NCBI GenBank assembly: GCA_031279555.1
Contig: JAITIK010000139.1
Coordinates: 1-35,787 of the forward strand
DNA length: 35,787 nucleotides
Origin: Treponema sp.
GTDB lineage: Bacteria > Spirochaetota > Spirochaetia > Treponematales > Breznakiellaceae
Reading direction: 5' to 3'
Below, in pieces: positions 15,845-23,980 of this stretch. The notes beneath the pieces are model-generated. The model searched no databases, was not told the DNA's origin, and worked only from the letters and a program-made list of their open reading frames with translations. Positions within the stretch are counted from its first letter, which is position 1. Each line of letters begins with the position of its first letter. A program made the translations under genes and the position numbers.

Positions 15845-16592
15845 TCATCGTCCTCAGCGTTTGTTGTTTCAGGTCCGCAGCCCGCTCAAGTTTACTCTTG
15901 TTCTTGCTCACGCTTAGTATCCCATCGTACTGCTCTATGGCTCTGCGGTATTCCCCTATGGTGTAATACGCCCGCGCCAGCACAAACATGGCGTCTGCGG
16001 CGCCTTCGGGATTTCCCGAATTAAGATCGATGTAGCGTTGGAGATAGGGAATCGCGTCAGCCGGACGGTCAAGCTCAAACACATAAAGAATACCGATTCC
16101 ATAAAGCGGCTTGTCATAGCGTCCATTGAGTTCAATGGCGCGTAGATAGCCTTCTTCAGCGAGTCTGTAATAATCCTCGCGTTTTTTTCCGCTTGCCGTA
16201 CCCGGAAAATCCAACTCTGATTTCGCCATGATGCCTGCGGAAACGCCGGTCATGTAAAAAAGAGCCGTATCTTCGGGATTGTATTGGATGGCGTTTTGCA
16301 GGGCTTCCAAAGCCTCGCCATGCTGATTTTTGTCCTGCAATCGGGCGGCGAGTATTTTCCAATACGTTCCGGATTTTGCGCTTGCCTTGATAAACTGCTC
16401 CAGTTGGGCTTCATATGCGGCGATGGTTCTTTTGAGATCGTCAATAGTTTGGGCGTTTTTGCTGTTGCTTATATCGGCTATCCGCTCCGCTTCCTGAGAG
16501 CGGGCCGATATTTTTCGCAACACGGCGCCGCCGATAACAAGCAGAGCGATGACGGCGATCGCCATGACGCCTATAATGGTTTCTTTTTTCAT
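15837..16592 (-). CDS. Membrane-anchored TPR protein
   Basis: A 251-residue protein with an N-terminal membrane segment (about residues 5-25, IIGVMAIAVIALLVIGGAVL), a charged, possibly coiled-coil stretch (30-75), and four or so tetratricopeptide units from about residue 80, such as ALEALQNAIQYNPEDTALFY, AIPYLQRYIDLNSGNPEGA and AIEQYDGILSVS. TPR units bind partner proteins. It starts 9 bases after xerC with AGGAGG overlapping the xerC stop region, so it is in the same operon. Function is unknown; its place beside division genes suggests a scaffold at the envelope, but that is inference. Confidence 0.8.
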   Translation of the reverse strand: MKKETIIGVMAIAVIALLVIGGAVLRKISARSQEAERIADISNSKNAQTIDDLKRTIAAYEAQLEQFIKASAKSGTYWKILAARLQDKNQHGEALEALQNAIQYNPEDTALFYMTGVSAGIMAKSELDFPGTASGKKREDYYRLAEEGYLRAIELNGRYDKPLYGIGILYVFELDRPADAIPYLQRYIDLNSGNPEGAADAMFVLARAYYTIGEYRRAIEQYDGILSVSKNKSKLERAADLKQQTLRTMNG

Positions 16593-16601
16593 TCCGCCTC
16601 C

Positions 16602-17492
16602 TTACTTCTTCCATTCCTTTAATTTTGGCAAAAATTGCCTGTGACTCTCTTTAAGACGGGAATTTACATGCGTGTAAATCTGCGTTGTGGTTAAATCAGC
16701 GTGCCCCAAAAGTTCCTGTACGCTCCGCAGATCGGCGCCGCCAGCCAACAACTCAGTCGCAAAGGTATGCCGCAACGTATGCAGTTTAGAACTGATGCCC
16801 GCAAGCTCCGCAATAAGCGCGTAACTCTTCCATATGCCCTTTCTTGAAAGCCTTTTGCCATTTTTGCTTAAAAAAAGAGCTTTCGAGGGCTTCTTTCCGG
16901 TCAGTTTGGGACGCGCTTCGTCAAGATACCGTTTGAGCCACGCCTTAGCCTGTTCGCCGAACACCACCAGCCGCTCTTTTGCGCCCTTGCCAAGCACTTT
17001 CACAATGCCTTCCGGCGCTATGTCATTGCAGTTAAGGGAAACCGTCTCGGAAATACGCAGCCCTGATGAATAGATAAACTCGTAAATAGCCCGGTTGCGA
17101 ATGCCGAATGGCGTTTTTGTATCGACCAACTCAAGCATACGGTCAACCGTTTCCTTGCTCAGCACCGCCGGCAGATGCTCCGGACGTTTCGGCATTTCAA
17201 GAACATCAGCCGGATTGTCGGTTCTGATGTTCTCATCAATCAAAAAACGAAAAAAAGAGCGCAAAACCGAAATGACTTTCGCTGCGGTGCGCCCGTCTAT
17301 ATTGTTGACTGAGCGCCTTTTCTCAAGATACGCGCCCAGATCCAACGCATGGATGTGGGATATGTCAAGAGACTCGCGGTCAAGCCATTGCAAAAAAATT
17401 TGAATCTCTGACTCGTACGTTGAAGCGGTAAGCGCGGAATGGCGTTCCGTTGCGACGAGTCTTATCCGGTATTTTTCCAGTATACTTTGCAA
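16602..17492 (-). CDS. xerC: Tyrosine recombinase XerC/XerD
   Basis: A 296-residue tyrosine recombinase, the usual length of Xer proteins, which resolve chromosome dimers at dif. The N-terminal SAM-like domain (EKYRIRLVATERHSALTAST) is followed by the catalytic domain with R in SSGLRISETVSL, K in LGKGAKERLVVF, HTLRHTFAT (HxxR), LGHADLTTTQIYTHV (H and the nucleophile Y). The start is a TTG preceded by GAAGGG; no ATG is available before the conserved region. It lies 95 bases downstream of ftsZ and directly before the TPR gene. XerC and XerD cannot be separated from sequence alone; the symbol is by convention. Confidence 0.88.
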   Translation of the reverse strand: MQSILEKYRIRLVATERHSALTASTYESEIQIFLQWLDRESLDISHIHALDLGAYLEKRRSVNNIDGRTAAKVISVLRSFFRFLIDENIRTDNPADVLEMPKRPEHLPAVLSKETVDRMLELVDTKTPFGIRNRAIYEFIYSSGLRISETVSLNCNDIAPEGIVKVLGKGAKERLVVFGEQAKAWLKRYLDEARPKLTGKKPSKALFLSKNGKRLSRKGIWKSYALIAELAGISSKLHTLRHTFATELLAGGADLRSVQELLGHADLTTTQIYTHVNSRLKESHRQFLPKLKEWKK

Positions 17493-17587
17493 ATTTCTAC
17501 CCTTCGAAATCTTTCAATCATTCGGGGTTTTTAAATGAAAATTTTAGAAATTTGAAAAGAGGCTTACAAGCCCTGACTCAGCGAAAG

Positions 17588-18757
17588 TTACATACCGCCC
17601 ATTTGTTTCCGTAGGATAGCCGGTTTCTCAAGCTCGTCTTCGGTAAAGATGTTGGGCCTGCTTGGAGCGCCGCCGACGCCGGATGACTTGCCGCCTCCCA
17701 GAATGTCCCCCCATTCATCAGATTTGATGAAATCTCCGCTTTTCTTCACCCCAGCGTTTCCACCTGGTTTCTCGGTCTTTTGTTCCTTATTTTTCTGAAA
17801 CCCTGTCGCAATAACCGTCACCCGCAACTGATTGTCCAGCGTCAAGTCCTGACTTGCGCCCGCAATGATAATGGCGTCCGGATCGGCGTTCGCCGTGATG
17901 ATCCTGACCGCTTCGTCAAGCTCAGTTAGGGCGAAGTTTTTGTCGCCGGTAACATTAACCAGAATTCGAGTCGCGCCTTCAATGGAGGTGTCTTCAAGCA
18001 AAGGGTTGTCAATGGCTGATGACGTCGCGTCGGCGACGCGGTTGTCGCCGACGCCATACCCTATACCCATCAAAGCCTCGCCCTGTTCCTTGATGGTGGT
18101 CTCAAAATCCGCAAAATCAACGTTGATAAGCCCGGTTCCCGTAATGATGTCGGAAATGCCCTGCACCGCCTGACGAAGCACGTCGTCCGCCTTGAGAAAG
18201 GCTTCTATAATGGGAGTATTCCTTCCCACAATGCTTAACAGATGCTGGTTGGGTATTACGACAAGCGTATCAACCGCTTGCCTCAGTTTGATAAGACCTT
18301 CTTCGGCGAGATGCATCCGATGGCGCCCCTCAAAATCGAAGGGTTTTGTCACCACGCCAACGGTGAGCGCCCCCACCTCCCGTCCAATCTGCGCAATAAC
18401 CGGAGCCGAACCCGTACCGGTGCCGCCCCCCATGCCCGCAGTTACGAAAACCAAATTCGCCCCGCGCAAGACGTCGGCTATCTTTTCTCTATCCTCATTT
18501 GCGGCTTTTTCTCCGATTTCAGGCTTTCCACCCGCTCCAAGCCCCTTGGTCAGCTTTGATCCAATCTGCACCTTGATATTCGCCTTGCATTTGTTCAAAT
18601 CTTGGACGTCAGTGTTGGCGACAATAAATTCCACCCCGTGAAGTCCGCATTCGATCATACGATTGACCGCATTGGAACCTCCTCCTCCGGCGCCGATCAC
18701 TTTAATATAAGCAGGTGTTGGATTTAAGACTTTTTCATCAAGCACTTCAACATTCAT
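17588..18757 (-). CDS. ftsZ: Cell-division GTPase FtsZ
   Basis: A 389-residue FtsZ, which polymerises into the cytokinetic ring. The GTP-binding domain has [10 protein letters not shown] (22-31), VANTD, the tubulin signature GGGTGTGS (110-117) and the T7-loop region [12 protein letters not shown] flexible linker of about 50 residues leads to the conserved C-terminal peptide EKPAILRKQ, which binds FtsA. The start at 18757 is preceded by GGAGGGG; a longer reading from 18772 is possible but would place the start inside that site. A separate strong promoter lies in the gap after ftsA. A weak hairpin GGGCTTGTAAGCCT follows the stop on the minus strand. Confidence 0.97.
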   Translation of the reverse strand: MNVEVLDEKVLNPTPAYIKVIGAGGGGSNAVNRMIECGLHGVEFIVANTDVQDLNKCKANIKVQIGSKLTKGLGAGGKPEIGEKAANEDREKIADVLRGANLVFVTAGMGGGTGTGSAPVIAQIGREVGALTVGVVTKPFDFEGRHRMHLAEEGLIKLRQAVDTLVVIPNQHLLSIVGRNTPIIEAFLKADDVLRQAVQGISDIITGTGLINVDFADFETTIKEQGEALMGIGYGVGDNRVADATSSAIDNPLLEDTSIEGATRILVNVTGDKNFALTELDEAVRIITANADPDAIIIAGASQDLTLDNQLRVTVIATGFQKNKEQKTEKPGGNAGVKKSGDFIKSDEWGDILGGGKSSGVGGAPSRPNIFTEDELEKPAILRKQMGGM

Positions 18758-18781
18758 ACACCCCCCTCCCAATTTTTCCCT

Positions 18782-18810
18782 ATTATAGACTCTTTTTCAA
18801 TTATTATCAA
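18782..18810 (-). promoter_or_regulatory. ftsZ promoter
   Basis: TTGATA (18810-18805), 17-base spacer, consensus TATAAT (18787-18782), in the 89-base gap between ftsA and ftsZ. It would make an ftsZ-only transcript with a short leader carrying the Shine-Dalgarno site. Confidence 0.7.
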
Positions 18811-18846
18811 GAGGGTTTTACCGCAAGCCGGCATATTAACCATATT

Positions 18847-20139
18847 TTACACAAAATCGTTTCCAAGCCATTCGAAGAATTTGTGGATGATAGAAGGTTC
18901 GGACGAGGGTTTCTTTTCACGCGCTGGACGTGGGGCATGTACATCCGATTCCGAGCTTGCCGGTATGTAAACCTGTTGTTCGCGCTCAAATCCTAAAAGA
19001 AGCAGTCCGACGGCTGTTGAAAAGATAGGACTGCGGTACTCGCTGGCGAGACCCGCAACGGGAAGGGGAAGCCCTATGCGCACCGGCGCCTTAAAGATAT
19101 GCGCCGCAAGTTCGGCGGATCCCGCCAACAGAGCGCCGCCGCCGGTAAGCACTACCCCGGCTCCAAGCGATTTATAGTAAATCTTGTCGAGTTTCTCCTT
19201 CACCATCATAAAAATTTCTTCCATTCTGGGGCGTATGATGGCTAGAATCTGAGAGCGCGGTATGAGCATCGGAGGTCTTCCGCCGACGCCAGGCACCGGA
19301 ATATCCGTGTCGGTGTCCATGACGCCTTCCCAGCAACAACCGTCCTCTATCTTGAGTTTCTCCGCTATCTCGTAAGAAACAGCCTTCACTTTTGAAATAT
19401 CACTTGTAATAAGCGTACTCCCCACCGGTATTGAGGCGTTGGAGAAAGGCACGCCATCCAAATAGACCAAGACGTCAGTGGTGCCGCCCCCTAAATCAAT
19501 GAGCGCCACACCCATCTCCATTTCTTCCGGCGTAAGCGCCGATCTGCCTGCGGCAAGCGTCTGCAACACAACTTCATTCACCACGAGCTTCGCGCCATTG
19601 ACGCATTTGATGAGGTTTTGCTCGCTGGTGACGGAGCAGGTGATGAGATGCACCTCAGACTCAAGACGCACGCCAATCATGTTAAGCGGATCGCGGATGC
19701 CTTTTTGATCATCAACGATAAAACTCTGGGGAATAACCTGTAAAATGCGCCTGTCCATCGGGATCGCCACGGCTTTTGCGGCGTCTATAACGCGGTCAAT
19801 ATCACTCTGCGCGATTTCCTTCAGATTTTTGTTGTCTTTATTCCTTCCGGTAACCCCGACCACCCCGCGAGAATTAATGCCTTCAATGTGATTCCCGCCG
19901 ATGCCGGGCCAACACAGCCGCACTTCGTGTCCGCTCATCAATTCAGCGGCATCAACCGCATTCCGTATTGATTGAACGGTCGCCTCTATATTTACCACAA
20001 CCCCTTTTCTCAGCCCGGTTGAAGGGCAGATTCCCACACCGATAATCTCAACTTGCCCCCGCTCGTTAGGCTCGCCAATCATGGCGCATGTTTTAGTTGT
20101 ACCGATGTCCAAACCCAAAACAAAATTGTCATTCGCCAT
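18847..20139 (-). CDS. ftsA: Cell-division protein FtsA
   Basis: A 430-residue actin-fold ATPase that anchors FtsZ filaments to the inner membrane. It has VLGLDIGTTKTCAMIG at the N terminus, the phosphate-2 motif ALIDLGGGTTDVLVY, and GAGVVLTGGGALL near the adenosine site. The FtsA-specific 1C domain lies between residues about 85 and 165. The C-terminal helix SIIHKFFEWLGNDFV is amphipathic and matches the membrane-targeting sequence. The ATG overlaps the TAA of ftsQ by one base (TAATG), so the two are translationally coupled. Confidence 0.96.
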   Translation of the reverse strand: MANDNFVLGLDIGTTKTCAMIGEPNERGQVEIIGVGICPSTGLRKGVVVNIEATVQSIRNAVDAAELMSGHEVRLCWPGIGGNHIEGINSRGVVGVTGRNKDNKNLKEIAQSDIDRVIDAAKAVAIPMDRRILQVIPQSFIVDDQKGIRDPLNMIGVRLESEVHLITCSVTSEQNLIKCVNGAKLVVNEVVLQTLAAGRSALTPEEMEMGVALIDLGGGTTDVLVYLDGVPFSNASIPVGSTLITSDISKVKAVSYEIAEKLKIEDGCCWEGVMDTDTDIPVPGVGGRPPMLIPRSQILAIIRPRMEEIFMMVKEKLDKIYYKSLGAGVVLTGGGALLAGSAELAAHIFKAPVRIGLPLPVAGLASEYRSPIFSTAVGLLLLGFEREQQVYIPASSESDVHAPRPAREKKPSSEPSIIHKFFEWLGNDFV

Positions 20140-20957
20140 TAGCGGGATACTCCTTTGGAAATAAATACCGGATCATTGGAGCGATAGTCAATTTCATCCG
20201 TGGTATACCGCGGATCTTCCTCCAGCGTTTTGACGGCAAGCAACATCCTACGGATATAGGCGTCATCAAGATCCGCGTTCATGCGAACTCTGATGGAAGA
20301 CAAGCGAGGATAAACGATCAGGTCGTATAAATCAAGCCGATACCCGCCGGTTATTATCCAATTGATTTCAATTTCAGATATATGACTGAGCAAGGTCGAC
20401 GAGATGTTCGATAGCGTTCTCAAGAGGGGCGTAACAGAAGAATGGAATTGGGCGCCTGCATAGGGGTTCTGCATATTGATGTCCGTAATGAGCGGAAGAT
20501 GCGCGGAAAAAACGCTCCTGCCTTTCTCAAACACTTTGCCTGTTTCATCGACATATTGAAGAATCCCGGCGTCGCCGACGCGCGACATAACTATAGCGGC
20601 GGGTTTCCGCGTTTCAAGCGTAATGACAAGCCTGTCGGGAAAATGTTTCTCAACAACGGCCTCTTTTATAGCCGCGATAGCAAGCAGATTCGTTCTAATT
20701 TGTGTTTTATTAATCGTCCAGTACGTCTGGTTTTCAATTCCGGCTCTCGCCAAGATGTCGGCCCGCTCCATATTGAGGATTTCAGTCATGTCAATACGCG
20801 AAATAGGCATGAAAGATCTTCCTCCATAAGCGACGCCGCCCGCCAGAAAAGCGACGGCGAGTACAAAACCAGCGATTGCTAAAAGCGCAAGAATTACCTT
20901 TCTTTTTTGAGCCGGTATTCTGCTTATGAGTAATTTTAAAGCTATACTATCGTCCAT
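20139..20957 (-). CDS. ftsQ: Cell-division protein FtsQ/DivIB
   Basis: A 272-residue bitopic division protein. It has a short basic cytoplasmic part (IPAQKRK), one membrane helix (about residues 20-42), a POTRA domain beginning near ISRIDMTEILNMERADILAR, and the beta domain typical of FtsQ (VVEKHFPDRLVITLETRKPAA). It links the early FtsA-FtsZ ring to septal wall synthesis. The start at 20957 has AGAGGA 7 bases upstream; an ATG seven codons earlier (20978) coincides with the predicted RNA start and could also be used. The genes that usually precede ftsQ (mur genes, ftsW) are not here; instead about 500 bases without recognisable genes lie upstream. Confidence 0.9.
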   Translation of the reverse strand: MDDSIALKLLISRIPAQKRKVILALLAIAGFVLAVAFLAGGVAYGGRSFMPISRIDMTEILNMERADILARAGIENQTYWTINKTQIRTNLLAIAAIKEAVVEKHFPDRLVITLETRKPAAIVMSRVGDAGILQYVDETGKVFEKGRSVFSAHLPLITDINMQNPYAGAQFHSSVTPLLRTLSNISSTLLSHISEIEINWIITGGYRLDLYDLIVYPRLSSIRVRMNADLDDAYIRRMLLAVKTLEEDPRYTTDEIDYRSNDPVFISKGVSR

Positions 20958-20984
20958 GAACGAATCCTCTTTTAGCATACTTTA

Positions 20985-21012
20985 ATTATACATATTTCTT
21001 CAAGTTTGTGAA
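20985..21012 (-). promoter_or_regulatory. ftsQ-ftsA promoter
   Basis: TTCACA (21012-21007), 16-base spacer, consensus TATAAT (20990-20985). The predicted start is near 20978, leaving a leader of about 20 bases with the AGAGGA site. Confidence 0.65.
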
Positions 21013-21328
21013 GCGTACTTTTTGCGAAAAAAGATGAAAAAGATTAAAAAAGACGGCATATCGCCGCGCAAAAAACAAAAGGGTAGGGAGGAACGGCTCC
21101 GGCAAGACAGGCGTGGCTGTGTGTCCCGCCGCCCATTGGCGGCGTACCAGACGCCATCATCTATTCTGCGGGGAAATCAATCGAGCCTGCCGCTGGAGCG
21201 CATCCCGCGCCCTTTTGGCCGTTTGCGGGCGGCAGGATAAAGCGGCCGTACGCCCAACCCTTTACTATTGATAATGTGTATTCTGTCTACTTGCTTCAAT
21301 TCTTTCCTGTATTGTATTGAGAAGACAA
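21013..21328. other. Gene-free stretch upstream of ftsQ
   Basis: No frame here looks coding: the plus-strand frame at 21022-21240 is rich in basic residues and low-complexity and has no family resemblance. Short GC-rich blocks (such as CGCCCATTGGCGGCG) could be remnants of repeats. I see no RNA gene or terminator. Confidence 0.4.
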
Positions 21329-21484
21329 TCAGACGCGGACGCTTCCGCTTGAAGCCAACAATGAAGCCGGCATATAGGGATAGCGTACAAAAAACGCGCG
21401 CAAACCCATCACGCCCCAGAACTGGCCGGGTTTGGCAAAAACAGAAGGCGCTTCATTCTGGCTGTCTTTAATATGCGTTTCCAT
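21329..21484 (-). CDS. Possible small protein of 51 residues, unknown
   Basis: An ATG at 21484 opens a 51-residue frame that ends in TGA at 21329. It begins METHIKDSQNEAPSVFAK and continues with the aromatic-rich stretch GQFWGVMGLRAFFVRYPYMP. The composition looks more protein-like than the surrounding shadow frames, but there is no Shine-Dalgarno site and no known family. It starts 15 bases after the radical-SAM gene and could be its co-transcribed tail, a small membrane-associated peptide, or the remnant of a larger gene. Confidence 0.25.
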   Translation of the reverse strand: METHIKDSQNEAPSVFAKPGQFWGVMGLRAFFVRYPYMPASLLASSGSVRV

Positions 21485-21499
21485 AATGACAACAGTTTA

Positions 21500-23980
21500 T
21501 CATGTTTGCAGGCTCTTGTCAACTCCATTTTCAGCGCTGCAAGCGGCGGGATACAGCGCTTTGTATACCTCAAAGTAGGATTTGCCCGTTTCCGCGCCAC
21601 AGATGCCTTTTGCCAACACCGACATCCGCTCCAAGCCATACACCGGTCCTTCCCCTATCCGCTCCCGCCGGTATTCTTTTTCATCGCAAGCCGGTACGAC
21701 ATCAATGATTTCGTTGTTTTTATACTCATAGCCCCATAATAGTGAAGATAAAGAATGTTTTTTCTCCCCAATCGGGATAAGAATGGCAATCGCGTCTACG
21801 ATATGGAGTCCTTTTGGGAGTTTTTGGCTCATTTGATTGACAAATGCGGAAGAATCGAAAAAATCCTGCGTGTCAACTGAGGCGATTTCCCTGTTTCCGG
21901 CGATGCCAATGGACAATGGAGCGGCTATTTCCAGTTTTGGCAGAGGATTAAACCCTCGTGAGTATTGGACAGGGACACCCGCCCGCAAAAACGCCATGTA
22001 AAATATTTCCATGAGGGACAAATGCGAATAGAACACAGCCTCTTCTTTCTTGGAAAAGCTGAAAACAATCCGCCATGAAGGTCCCTCATGCGCGCTGTTT
22101 TGCGGACGCCGGTCGGATTGTCTTTCATAAAGTGATTTATTATTATGTATTATATTTCTGACTATACTACGCTCTTTATCGCAATTCCCACATATATTGT
22201 TACATTTTTCAATACATATCGATGTAGTTTCTCTCATTCTTGAGCGACTCAATTCTTTGTCTAGATAGCCTTTTGCCATTCCTGCGCCGATATTTTGCCA
22301 CGGAAGCGCGTCGCCCCGCCCGGCGCCGTCATCTTTTCCTTCGAAAATTTCCTCAACGAGTTTTTTGTGATCTTCAAGCGTGACGCGCCACGCATCTTTA
22401 TTGAGATATTCGCTCCATGCGTCAAGGCGGCAACCTCTATTAAAAGCGTCCTCAATGACATCCCCCACCCGGTCATCGCCCCGGCTCAAAACGCCTTCTA
22501 TTACAGAAATAAACGCATCCTGTACACCGACCTTATGTCCTAACGGTTGCAGTTTGTTCCGTATAAATTCAAGCTTTCGGCGGCTTGCCGCCTCGTCAAG
22601 CTGTTTCGCCCATTGAAAAGGGGTGTGCGGTTTTGGAATGAAAGTTCCAACATTGACATTAAAATGCATATTGGTTCTACGGGCGACTTCAAGCGCAAAA
22701 TCAACTATTTCAACTTCTTCATCAGCGCAATGCACCGTGCAGGGCGCTCCTTCTCCACTGTCTTCCATTGCCATGTTGACTGGCAGCCCGATCATAAAGT
22801 AGAATTTTGCGCCGCGCCACCCCCTTTTTTTTGCCTCCAGGAGGATGTTGACGACATTTTCGCGCGAAACCTCTTTATTTATCATCATTTGCCATGAGTC
22901 TACAGGTGTTTCTATGGCGAACGTGAGACCACTCTTCCTCACTTTGGAGATTTTATCCAGAAGCGGCAAGGAAAATGTCGATACACGCAACGACGGAAGC
23001 TGAAATGAGATGTGATCCTGAGCGTGAACGGCGTTGAGCCTGTCAATAAGAGCCTCAAGCCCGTTGTAATCGCCTGACGAAAGAGAAGAAAGGCTTATTT
23101 CATGGTACCCGCCCTCTTTGATAAAGGCGGCGGCTTCTTTCTCAATAATTTCCGCCGGTTTTTGCCGCATGGGCCTATACCAATATCCCGCGTGGCAGAA
23201 CCGGCACCCGTTTGGACAGCCGCGCATAATCTCCACCGCTCCGTGATGTTGAACGACTTTCATGTTTGGAATGGGAAAAACCGCGGCGCTCGCCTCTCTC
23301 CGTGAAAAACCGGCGTCAACAGCGCGGCGCGCCGGCCCGCGCCCGTCTCCGCCAGTCCACACCGAAGGATGGGAAGCCGCCAATTCAAGCATCGCCGCTT
23401 TTCCCGCTCCCGTTGTTTTAAGCGCGGCAAGCCGCTCCATAAGTTCAAAGAAACCGGCTTCCGCCTCGCCAATCCAGAAAGCGTCAATAAAACGGGCGTA
23501 TGGCAAAGGATTTGACACGCAGGGGCCGCCCATAATGACTATGGGGAGCGAGGCGTTTTTTTTTCGTTCGTCCGTGCGGAGCGGGACGCCCGCAAGCTCA
23601 AGCATCGCAAGTACGTTGGTTATGCCAAGCTCATACCCGAGCGTAAACATAAGTACGTCAATATCTCCCAGCGCGACGCCGGTGTCCAAACCGTACAGCG
23701 GAATCGCGCCGCGCTTGAGAAGGTCCATGAAATCCGGCGCGGGCATAAAGGCGCGGTCGCAGGAAACATCGTCAATGCTGTTCAGGCGGTTGTATATGAT
23801 GCGAAGCGCCTGGTTGGACATGCCGATTTCATACAGATCGGGAAAGGCGATGGCCGTTTGCAAAGCGGCGCTCTTCCGGGCAAGTCTGCCGTATTCGCCT
23901 CCTACGTAACGGACGGGTTTCTCGACGCCCAAAAGCTGTTTCCCAAAATCAAGAGGATTAACATAGCGCCGGTAATTCAC
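21500..23980 (-). CDS. Radical SAM protein with C-terminal DUF2344 (TIGR03960/TIGR03936 type)
   Basis: An 826-residue two-part protein. Residues 1 to about 600 are a B12-binding-like plus radical-SAM unit of the TIGR03960 family; the [4Fe-4S]/SAM motif is CPNGCRFC (C255, C259, C262), inside RGCPNGCRFCHAGYWYRPMR. A second Cys cluster, CIEKCNNICGNCDK, lies near residue 600. The last 200 residues are a DUF2344 domain (SKKEEAVFYSHLSLMEIF, YSRGFNPLPKLEIAAPLSIG). In other bacteria the pair is often encoded as one gene near ribosomal or RNase G genes; its substrate is not established. GTG start, overlapping the stop of the alpha-glucuronidase gene (GTGA), with GGAGG upstream. Confidence 0.9.
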   Translation of the reverse strand: MNYRRYVNPLDFGKQLLGVEKPVRYVGGEYGRLARKSAALQTAIAFPDLYEIGMSNQALRIIYNRLNSIDDVSCDRAFMPAPDFMDLLKRGAIPLYGLDTGVALGDIDVLMFTLGYELGITNVLAMLELAGVPLRTDERKKNASLPIVIMGGPCVSNPLPYARFIDAFWIGEAEAGFFELMERLAALKTTGAGKAAMLELAASHPSVWTGGDGRGPARRAVDAGFSRREASAAVFPIPNMKVVQHHGAVEIMRGCPNGCRFCHAGYWYRPMRQKPAEIIEKEAAAFIKEGGYHEISLSSLSSGDYNGLEALIDRLNAVHAQDHISFQLPSLRVSTFSLPLLDKISKVRKSGLTFAIETPVDSWQMMINKEVSRENVVNILLEAKKRGWRGAKFYFMIGLPVNMAMEDSGEGAPCTVHCADEEVEIVDFALEVARRTNMHFNVNVGTFIPKPHTPFQWAKQLDEAASRRKLEFIRNKLQPLGHKVGVQDAFISVIEGVLSRGDDRVGDVIEDAFNRGCRLDAWSEYLNKDAWRVTLEDHKKLVEEIFEGKDDGAGRGDALPWQNIGAGMAKGYLDKELSRSRMRETTSICIEKCNNICGNCDKERSIVRNIIHNNKSLYERQSDRRPQNSAHEGPSWRIVFSFSKKEEAVFYSHLSLMEIFYMAFLRAGVPVQYSRGFNPLPKLEIAAPLSIGIAGNREIASVDTQDFFDSSAFVNQMSQKLPKGLHIVDAIAILIPIGEKKHSLSSLLWGYEYKNNEIIDVVPACDEKEYRRERIGEGPVYGLERMSVLAKGICGAETGKSYFEVYKALYPAACSAENGVDKSLQT

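Noticed and set aside
20957-20978. ftsQ start at the upstream ATG (20978)
   Set aside because: Possible as a leaderless start, but the AGAGGA site 7 bases before 20957 supports the inner ATG; kept as an alternative only.
21022-21240. 72-codon plus-strand frame upstream of ftsQ
   Set aside because: Lysine/arginine-rich low-complexity start, no ribosome site of note and no recognisable family.
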